Assembly (NCBI GenBank): GCA_030655795.1
Contig: JAUSPJ010000310.1
Coordinates: 1 to 8,252 of the forward strand
Direction of reading: 5' to 3'
DNA from: Fidelibacterota bacterium
GTDB taxonomy: Bacteria > Fidelibacterota > UBA2242
Length of the DNA stretch: 8,252 nucleotides
Below, in pieces: positions 1 to 5,076 of the stretch. Each line of letters opens with the position of its first letter. Positions within the stretch are counted from its first letter, which is position 1. A program made the translations under genes and the position numbers. The notes beneath the pieces are model-generated. The model saw only the letters and a list, made by a program, of their open reading frames with translations, was not told the DNA's origin and ran no database searches.

Positions 1-875
1 TCAAACGTATCGACCTGATTAACCTGAATCGTCACAAACTTGGTCGCACCTTCACCGTCTTTGACGATGGACCTGGCCATTTCCAGTGATAATGCCATCA
101 ACGCTTCATGAAACACTGACGCTTCCGGAGTACCAGGCTGAATCACCGGATTGCCCGCCAGGCCGTTGGCCATGATCAACGCCGTATCGTTGGTACTGGT
201 ATGACCGTCTACCGAGATCATATTGAAGGTTTTTTCAACACACTCGGTGAAAATTTCATTCAACAATTCATGCTCGATTTCCGCGTCCGTCGTCACAAAG
301 GCCAGCATTGTCGCCATATTAGGCTGAATCATGCCCGAACCCTTAGTGATACCACTGATCGTCACTTCAACGCCCTGAATATCGATCATCACGCCGAAAC
401 TTTTTTCAACCGTATCGGTCGTCAAAATCGCTTCGGCACAACCGCTTCCACCCTCTACAGATAATTGCGAAGACAGATTATCGATACCATGTCGCATTTT
501 ATTCATATCCAACAGTTCCCCGATCACACCGGTACTGGATGCCAGAATCAAATCCCCGGGGATATTAATTCTATCCGAGAGCATCTGAATCGTATCGTGA
601 GTATCCTTCAAGCCCTGCTGACCAGTTCCGGCATTGGCATTCCCGGAATTAATGATCAAGGCCTGCAACATATCGCCGGATTTTTTCAATGATTCCATCG
701 CCACTTGCAACGGTGCGGCTTTGACCATATTTTGGGTGAATTTTACCGAGCACTTGGCCGGTACGTCGCTTTTTATAATGCATAAATCCCTGCGCTTTCG
801 CTTAAATCCCGCCCGCATGGCGGCAGCGGTGTAGCCTTTCGGATCTGTGATTTTAGAATTCTGTATAAAATTCAT
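1..875 (-). CDS. argJ: Glutamate N-acetyltransferase / amino-acid acetyltransferase ArgJ (3' end beyond window)
   Basis: ArgJ moves the acetyl group from N-acetylornithine to glutamate (acetyl cycle of arginine synthesis); bifunctional members also use acetyl-CoA. It is cytoplasmic. The window shows 291 residues of a family usually near 400; the C-terminal part runs off position 1. Family motifs are present in order: NSGNANAGTG, STGVIGE, TTDT, and the autoproteolysis site KGSGMIQPNMATML with cleavage expected between Ala188 and Thr189, Thr189 being the nucleophile of the beta chain. VDGHTSTND (222-230) has His where Asp is common, and DGEGATKF (273-280) follows. The ATG at 875-873 has a GGAG Shine-Dalgarno at 884-881, five bases upstream. 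The gene starts 10 bases after the argC stop, so it is surely in the same operon. Whether it is mono- or bifunctional cannot be decided from sequence. Confidence 0.96.
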   Translation of the reverse strand, partial: MNFIQNSKITDPKGYTAAAMRAGFKRKRRDLCIIKSDVPAKCSVKFTQNMVKAAPLQVAMESLKKSGDMLQALIINSGNANAGTGQQGLKDTHDTIQMLSDRINIPGDLILASSTGVIGELLDMNKMRHGIDNLSSQLSVEGGSGCAEAILTTDTVEKSFGVMIDIQGVEVTISGITKGSGMIQPNMATMLAFVTTDAEIEHELLNEIFTECVEKTFNMISVDGHTSTNDTALIMANGLAGNPVIQPGTPEASVFHEALMALSLEMARSIVKDGEGATKFVTIQVNQVDTF

Positions 876-885
876 TATTACTCCG

Positions 886-1908
886 TTAATTAAGTCCCAG
901 GGTTTCATCCAATCCAATCATCACATTCTTGTTCTGGACCGCCTGTCCCGAAGCGCCTTTGATCAGGTTATCAATCGCACTCATCAGGATCAGCCGGTTA
1001 CCGGAAACCGCCATACCAATATCACAATAATTCGTATACACAACATGCTTAGTTTCGGGTACGTTACCGTTTTCCATTACCCGTACAAAGGGTTCATTTT
1101 TATAGTGATTCAGATAAAGTTCCTGTAAATCACCAGATACTAAATGCCCGGTCAATTCGGTATAAATCGTGTTATAAATTCCCCGCGTCATCGGGACGAG
1201 ATGAGGTACAAAAACAATGTCTACGGATTTTCCAGCCATTTTACTTAGTTCCTGTTCGATTTCCGGTTCATGCTGATGGGAGGCGACTTTATAAGCCGCC
1301 ACATTCTCATTACTTTCCGGGAAGTGGAACGCCGGTTGGGGCGTCTTCCCTCCGCCGGATATACCGGTTTTGCTGTCTACCAGGATCGAATCGGTCTTAA
1401 TCAATCCGGACTGCAGCACCGGCATCAAAGCTAACTCAATCCCGGTTGGGAAGCAGCCCGGATTTGCAACGGTATTCGTCTGACGAATTTTCTCCCGGTT
1501 AAATTCGGGCAACCCGTATACAAATTCGGAAAGGTGTCCTTTATCTGAATGATTAATGCCATAAGCGCGTTTATATGTCTCTTCATTATTCAAGCGATAA
1601 TCGGCACTGAGGTCAATGATTTTACAATCAGAATCCAGAAATTTCGGGATGATGTCCATGCTGGTTTTGTGGGGTAAACCGAAGAAAATGACATCGCTTT
1701 CATTAATAATTCTCGAAACATCGATCGTGGAGCATATCAGATCACAACGCCCCTTCAACGCCGGAAACAGTTCGGAAAATGGTCTGCCGACATCTGAACG
1801 AACTGCCAGATTGGAGATTTCCACATGAGGATGTCTAAGAAAAATCTTTACCAGCTCCAGCCCGGTATACCCAGAGGCGCCAACAAGCGAAACTCTGATT
1901 TTATTCAT
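886..1908 (-). CDS. argC: N-acetyl-gamma-glutamyl-phosphate reductase ArgC
   Basis: ArgC is the NADPH-dependent cytoplasmic enzyme that reduces N-acetylglutamyl phosphate to N-acetylglutamate 5-semialdehyde, the third step of arginine synthesis. The product is 340 residues, normal for the family. The dinucleotide-binding motif GASGYTGLELV is at 10-20, the active-site loop NPGCFPTG at 149-156 with nucleophile Cys152, SGGGKTP at 184-190, the catalytic-His segment HQHEPEIEQE at 211-220, VPHLVPMTRGI at 234-244, and the C-terminal KGASGQAVQN at 317-326. I chose the ATG at 1908-1906 because the glycine-rich Rossmann strand begins right after it (MNKIRVSLVGASG). The frame is open back to 2019, but that part lies inside argH and has no family match. 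The start overlaps the argH stop by 8 bases, and only a weak GAAAG lies upstream, so translation is probably coupled to argH. Confidence 0.97.
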   Translation of the reverse strand: MNKIRVSLVGASGYTGLELVKIFLRHPHVEISNLAVRSDVGRPFSELFPALKGRCDLICSTIDVSRIINESDVIFFGLPHKTSMDIIPKFLDSDCKIIDLSADYRLNNEETYKRAYGINHSDKGHLSEFVYGLPEFNREKIRQTNTVANPGCFPTGIELALMPVLQSGLIKTDSILVDSKTGISGGGKTPQPAFHFPESNENVAAYKVASHQHEPEIEQELSKMAGKSVDIVFVPHLVPMTRGIYNTIYTELTGHLVSGDLQELYLNHYKNEPFVRVMENGNVPETKHVVYTNYCDIGMAVSGNRLILMSAIDNLIKGASGQAVQNKNVMIGLDETLGLN

Positions 1909-3103
1909 AATAAAGCACTTTCGACGATTCATACCGTTTGCCGATCTCCCGGTAAGCATCGCGAAACGGAATTCCCTGCTGAACCAGATGATACGCCTTT
2001 TCGGCAGCATAGAGTTCATCGGTCATGGCGACTTCGCAATTTTCTTCGATAACTTTCAGGTTTTGAAAAATCAAGCCAGTCACATGAATCGACTCCAACA
2101 CCGTGGAAAACCCGCGGATGACGGCTTCCTTCGTCAACTGGATATCCCGATGATAACCGGAGATCAGATTGACGGATGTATTTCTAACCTGGATTTCATA
2201 GGCAAATATTTCATGATATTTACCGCGCAGCAATTCCAGCACATCGGGATTTTTTTTCTGCGGCATAATGGATGACCCGGTTAGAAACTCTTCCGGCAGA
2301 ATGAAGTAGGCCATGGATGGTAATGTGAATAATACAAGATCTGTGGCTAGTTTATTGATGTCCAGCATCACCTGGCCCAATACAGTCAGGATAAACGACT
2401 CAAATTTGCCACGGCTGTTTTGGGCATAAATGGGGTTCTCCTGAATTTTCGCGAATCCCAACTCATCCGTCGTCATCTGTCGGTCCAGCGGCAGTGGAAT
2501 GCCATAGCCGGCGCCGGTTCCGAGCGGATTCTGGTCCACCAGTTTCACGGCTGCTTTCAACAAGTCAAGATCATCGGTGAATGCGTCCTTGAATGCACCG
2601 GCCCATAATCCGACACTGGAAGGCATCGCCTTACGGGTATGGGTATAGCCCGGCATCGGGATTTTACCGAAAGTTTTGATAAAATCATCAATGTGACTTA
2701 TCGTTACCTCGATCGCATCCAGACAGTGACCCAGTTTCGCTTTACAATAGAGACGCACGGCGGTAAGCACCTGATCATTCCGGCTGCGGCCGGTATGGAT
2801 TTTTTTTCCGGCGTTACCAACGTGTTCAATTAAATAATTCTCAATTGCTGTATGGCAATCTTCATCTTCAAGAGCAATTTTAAATTTGCCCTTCTTGTCC
2901 AGTTCTATAATTTTATCCAGACCGTGCAGAAGTTCTTTCACCTCCTTGTCGGTCAGAATGCCGATCTTTCCCAACATGCGGGCATGCGCCTTTGATGCGA
3001 TACAATCGAAATAGACCAGTTCTTTATCAAGGATATAATCCCGTCCAACGGTGAACTTTTCGATTTCTCTATCAAGCAGTCTAGTCTTCTGCCACAGCTT
3101 CAT
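1901..3103 (-). CDS. argH: Argininosuccinate lyase ArgH, C-terminally short
   Basis: ArgH splits argininosuccinate into arginine and fumarate, the last step of the pathway; it is a cytoplasmic homotetramer of the fumarase/aspartase superfamily. The sequence shows FTVGRD (17-22), KKIHTGRSRNDQV (100-112), PGYTHTRKAMPSS (151-163) with the general-acid/base His155, and the signature GSSIMPQKKNPD (276-287) whose mobile loop carries the catalytic serine. The start matches the Bacteroidota-type family N-terminus (LWQK...IEKFTVGRD). The ATG at 3103-3101 lies inside the argG end, six bases after a strong AAGGAGG (3116-3110). At 400 residues it is about 45-60 shorter than usual. The chain stops soon after GIPFRDAYREIG (377-388), so most of the C-terminal helical segment (roughly the ASL C-terminal domain) is missing. 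All catalytic motifs remain, so I expect activity, but the short end is odd. Confidence 0.95.
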   Translation of the reverse strand: MKLWQKTRLLDREIEKFTVGRDYILDKELVYFDCIASKAHARMLGKIGILTDKEVKELLHGLDKIIELDKKGKFKIALEDEDCHTAIENYLIEHVGNAGKKIHTGRSRNDQVLTAVRLYCKAKLGHCLDAIEVTISHIDDFIKTFGKIPMPGYTHTRKAMPSSVGLWAGAFKDAFTDDLDLLKAAVKLVDQNPLGTGAGYGIPLPLDRQMTTDELGFAKIQENPIYAQNSRGKFESFILTVLGQVMLDINKLATDLVLFTLPSMAYFILPEEFLTGSSIMPQKKNPDVLELLRGKYHEIFAYEIQVRNTSVNLISGYHRDIQLTKEAVIRGFSTVLESIHVTGLIFQNLKVIEENCEVAMTDELYAAEKAYHLVQQGIPFRDAYREIGKRYESSKVLYYE

Positions 3104-4361
3104 GACTCTCCTCCTTTTTCCGCCATTTATAGGGCATTTTGTTTTTCAGAACAATGTGATGGGCTTTGAGACGAATCGCATTAATCTTGATAAATCCCTT
3201 ACAGTCCACGGCATTATATCCGCCCTCCACATCCATACTGGATAATTCCTGATCATAGAGCGATATCGGCGACTTCCGCCCAATAGTATTGACATTGCCT
3301 TTGTAAATTGACAGGTATACAGTGCCGTCGATTTTTTCCTGGCTTTTTTCGAATGCATTCATCAGAAAATCCATTTCCGGCGAGAACCAGAAACCATTGT
3401 AGATCAGTTCCGAAAATTTCGGCGTCAGCATGTCCCGGATATGCATGACCTCTTTATCCATGGCAATGCCTTCCAGATCGCGATGGGCCGCCCAGAGAAT
3501 TGTGGCTCCCGGAGATTCATATATTCCCCGGGATTTTATTCCGACAAAACGGTTTTCCACCATATCCACCCGGCCGACACCATTTTTACTGCCAATCTCA
3601 TTGAGATACATGAACAGTTCCAGGGAGTCGGTCTTTTCGACAGCTTCCGTCTGATTGGCAACCCGAATTGGGAATCCATCTTTGAATTCGATTTCCAGAA
3701 TTGTTTCTTCGTCAGGTGCATTTTTGGGGTGAACGGTTTTACTGAAAATATCCTCGTATGGCCGAAATTCAGGATCTTCCAGGATACCGGCTTCGTGGCT
3801 GATGTGCATCAGGTTATCGTCTTCACTATAGGATTTTTCAATGGATGCCTTCACCGGAATTCCGTATTTCTTTGCATAGGTAATCATATCACTGCGTCCC
3901 TTGAATTCCGCCAGGAATTCCGGGTCTTTCCAGGGCGAAATAATCTCAACGTCCGGATTTAACGCATAAAAGGCAAACTCGAAACGAACCTGATCGTTGC
4001 CTTTGCCGGTCGAACCATGGGACACTTTATTGGTTCCTTCAATGGCGGCGATTTCTATATGGCGTTTGGCGATCAAAGGTCTGGCCAAAGCAGTGCCGAG
4101 TAAATACCGACCTTCATAAATGGCATTACCCCGTAATGCAGGATAGATGTATTCCATTACGAATTCTTCTTTCAAATCTTCAATGTAGACTTTCGAGGCG
4201 CCGGTTTTCAGAGCCTTTTCACGAACCGCATTAAAATCCTCTTTCTGACCAACATCCGCCACATAACAGATGACATCATACCCTTTATTGGACAACCACT
4301 TTAGTATTACAGAGGTATCCAAACCACCACTGTATGCAAGAATAACTTTCTCCTGTTTCAT
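3081..4361 (-). CDS. argG: Argininosuccinate synthase ArgG
   Basis: ArgG joins citrulline and aspartate to argininosuccinate with cleavage of ATP to AMP and PPi, the penultimate step; it is a cytoplasmic homotetramer. The N-terminal ATP pyrophosphatase P-loop AYSGGLDTS is at 9-17, EGRYLLGTALARP at 83-95, HGSTGKGNDQVRFE at 115-128, and SYSEDDNLMHISHEAG at 177-192. From memory the sequence, notably DNLMHIS, looks closer to the subgroup holding human ASS1 than to Bacillus ArgG. It has 426 residues; I would expect about 400-412, and the extra length is a charged tail after IRLKAHH (WRKKEESHEAVAED). That tail overlaps argH by 23 bases and its codons contain the argH ribosome-binding site. The ATG at 4361-4359 has AAGGAG at 4371-4366, four bases upstream. 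It lies 54 bases after argR and is probably cotranscribed with it. Confidence 0.97.
   Translation of the reverse strand: MKQEKVILAYSGGLDTSVILKWLSNKGYDVICYVADVGQKEDFNAVREKALKTGASKVYIEDLKEEFVMEYIYPALRGNAIYEGRYLLGTALARPLIAKRHIEIAAIEGTNKVSHGSTGKGNDQVRFEFAFYALNPDVEIISPWKDPEFLAEFKGRSDMITYAKKYGIPVKASIEKSYSEDDNLMHISHEAGILEDPEFRPYEDIFSKTVHPKNAPDEETILEIEFKDGFPIRVANQTEAVEKTDSLELFMYLNEIGSKNGVGRVDMVENRFVGIKSRGIYESPGATILWAAHRDLEGIAMDKEVMHIRDMLTPKFSELIYNGFWFSPEMDFLMNAFEKSQEKIDGTVYLSIYKGNVNTIGRKSPISLYDQELSSMDVEGGYNAVDCKGFIKINAIRLKAHHIVLKNKMPYKWRKKEESHEAVAED
3104..3116 (-). promoter_or_regulatory. Strong ribosome-binding site of argH inside argG
   Basis: AAGGAGGAG (3116-3108) stands six bases (from its AAGGAGG core) before the argH ATG. 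It is read in the argG frame as Lys-Glu-Glu codons near the ArgG C-terminus. It fixes the argH start and shows that this organism uses Shine-Dalgarno signals in this operon. Confidence 0.85.
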
Positions 4362-4371
4362 TTCACTCCTT
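4362..4371 (-). promoter_or_regulatory. Ribosome-binding site of argG
   Basis: AAGGAG (4371-4366) lies four bases before the ATG of argG. It supports this start, which also gives the correct family N-terminus (VILAYSGGLDTS within the first 17 residues). Confidence 0.8.
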
Positions 4372-4404
4372 CAGAATATTGTGTTGTTAGGGTTAATTAA
4401 TGAA

Positions 4405-4437
4405 GGAGCCCCGGCCTAAATTCGACCGCGGAGCTCC
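4405..4437 (-). terminator. Hairpin at the argR/argG junction; possible partial terminator or mRNA-processing element
   Basis: GGAGCTCCG (4437-4429, minus strand) pairs with CGGGGCTCC (4413-4405) over nine base pairs including one G-T, with a 15-base loop. The argR stop codon TAG (4418-4416) lies in the loop. Downstream is TTCATTAATTAACC, which is A/T-rich but lacks a proper T-run, so full termination looks unlikely. It could cause partial termination, protect the upstream mRNA end, or set the ArgR level apart from ArgG. No clear promoter follows it. Confidence 0.45.
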
Positions 4438-4889
4438 GGCAGACGGGTCACGAGCAATTCCCGGAACTGCTCATGAGAAACACCTTCAGCCATAATGATC
4501 AAAACCGTGTCGTCACCGGCAATGGTTCCAATGATCTCATGCATATCGATCCGGTCAAGAATCAGGGCAACGCTGGGCGCAAATGAGGGCAGGCATTTAA
4601 TTATGGCCAGATTATGAGAAAAGGCGATAGAACGGCAGGTGTGAAGCGGGGAACTGTCCTCAAGATAAGTGTAGGTAGTTGACATCTCGCTGGACATTGT
4701 ATAAATATACCCTTTTTCCGCGTCGGGAATCTTGATCACCCGCAGCGCCGCCAGATCCCTCGAGAGCGTCGCCTGAGTGGTTTCAAAACCCATCTTTTCG
4801 AGTTTTTCCCGCAACTCTTCCTGACTGGAAATTTTGGAGTTTCCCAGTATCTCTTGAATCGCGTGTTGTCTATCTGCCTTTTCTTTCAT
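4416..4889 (-). CDS. argR: Arginine repressor ArgR
   Basis: ArgR is the arginine-sensing hexameric regulator that binds ARG boxes when loaded with L-arginine. The 157-residue length is typical. The N-terminal winged helix covers about 1-70 with SQEELREKLEKMGF (22-35) and the recognition segment TTQATLSRDLAALRVIKI (37-54). The C-terminal oligomerisation and arginine-binding domain contains GTIAGDDTVLII (121-132); the Asp-Asp pair 126-127 is the expected ligand contact. I chose the ATG at 4889-4887 because the family domain starts a few residues later and the promoter lies just upstream. No Shine-Dalgarno is visible before it, unlike argG, argH and argJ. It is the first gene of the arg operon and sits directly behind tandem ARG boxes, so it very likely represses itself and the genes after it. 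An activator role on other promoters is possible but not visible here. Confidence 0.96.
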   Translation of the reverse strand: MKEKADRQHAIQEILGNSKISSQEELREKLEKMGFETTQATLSRDLAALRVIKIPDAEKGYIYTMSSEMSTTYTYLEDSSPLHTCRSIAFSHNLAIIKCLPSFAPSVALILDRIDMHEIIGTIAGDDTVLIIMAEGVSHEQFRELLVTRLPELRGRI

Positions 4890-4891
4890 AA

Positions 4892-4909
4892 TCTGTATAT
4901 ATATTCATT
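4892..4909. promoter_or_regulatory. ARG box 1 (ArgR operator, promoter-distal)
   Basis: The core TGTATATATATTCA at 4894-4907 fits the E. coli ARG-box pattern TGAAT-WWWW-ATTCA with one mismatch, and both outer W positions also fit. It lies just after the predicted start of transcription, inside the short argR leader, so bound ArgR would block early elongation or initiation. It is paired with a second box 3 bp away. Confidence 0.8.
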
Positions 4910-4912
4910 GTA

Positions 4913-4930
4913 ACTGAATAAATATACATT
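4913..4930. promoter_or_regulatory. ARG box 2 (ArgR operator over the -10 element)
   Basis: The core TGAATAAATATACA at 4915-4928 has one mismatch to TGAAT-WWWW-ATTCA. The two 18-bp boxes are separated by exactly 3 bp (4910-4912), with centres 21 bp or two helical turns apart. That is the spacing of tandem boxes used by hexameric ArgR in E. coli. The box covers the whole -10 hexamer, so binding should exclude RNA polymerase. Confidence 0.8.
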
Positions 4931-4949
4931 CTAACAATCTATCTGTCAA
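4921..4949 (-). promoter_or_regulatory. Promoter of argR and the arg operon
   Basis: On the minus strand TTGACA (4949-4944) is a perfect -35 element. It is followed by a 17-base spacer and TATATT (4926-4921), a -10 element one base from consensus. The expected transcription start is near 4914, giving a leader of about 25 bases before argR. The DNA upstream of the -35 is A/T-rich (a run of eight T at 4977-4970), which could help RNA polymerase binding. If the lineage uses the divergent Bacteroidota promoter type this could mislead, but the fit to the sigma70 pattern and to the ARG-box positions is good. Confidence 0.82.
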
Positions 4950-4967
4950 GTATCTTTTACATTAGTA

Positions 4968-4981
4968 TGAAAAAAAATTCG
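4968..4981. promoter_or_regulatory. Possible third, weaker ARG-like site upstream of the -35
   Basis: TGAAAAAAAATTCG keeps eight of the ten fixed core positions of an ARG box. Its centre is 53 bp from box 2 and 74 bp from box 1, close to five and seven helical turns. The match rests partly on a run of A and may be chance in A/T-rich DNA. Confidence 0.25.
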
Positions 4982-5007
4982 TTCAAACCGTTAATTTGAA
5001 TGATACA

Positions 5008-5051
5008 TAAAAATAGCAGCTCCGGTAATGGTCGAACCACTACCGGAGCTG
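5008..5051 (-). terminator. Rho-independent terminator of the large secreted-protein gene
   Basis: CAGCTCCGGTA (5017-5027) and TACCGGAGCTG (5041-5051) form a perfect 11-bp stem. Four more pairs (5029-5032 with 5036-5039) follow after one mismatch, leaving a CGA loop. On the minus strand the hairpin is followed by CTATTTTTATG, a T-tract over 5013-5009. It begins 26 bases past the stop codon of the large gene and lies before the arg promoter, so it insulates the operon from read-through. No T-tract follows on the plus strand, so it is one-directional. Confidence 0.9.
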
Positions 5052-5076
5052 TCGATATTAGATCCAGTATGAATAT

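Noticed and set aside
201..1128. Plus-strand frames opposite argJ and argC
   Set aside because: The minus-strand frame matches ArgJ and ArgC motif by motif over its whole length, so these are shadows.
1909..2019. A longer argC with an ATG at 2019
   Set aside because: The extra 37 residues lie inside argH in another frame and do not resemble any ArgC N-terminus; the dinucleotide-binding strand starts directly at the 1908 ATG.
3441..3962. A 173-residue open frame on the plus strand opposite argG
   Set aside because: It lies fully antisense to a highly conserved argG, shows no recognisable domain, and has low-complexity composition typical of a complementary-strand shadow.
4362..4404. A separate promoter for argG in the argR/argG gap
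   Set aside because: Only AATATT near the ribosome-binding site resembles a -10 element, it is too close to the start, and no matching -35 or ARG box is present.
4869..4908. A 12-codon leader peptide before argR
   Set aside because: Its ATG is only a few bases past the predicted transcript start, it has no ribosome site, and it contains no arginine-rich run expected of an attenuator.
4432..5025. The octamer AGCTCCGG shared by the argR-end hairpin and the terminator hairpin
   Set aside because: The shared stretch is eight bases and G/C-rich stems readily share such words; no larger repeat unit is visible.
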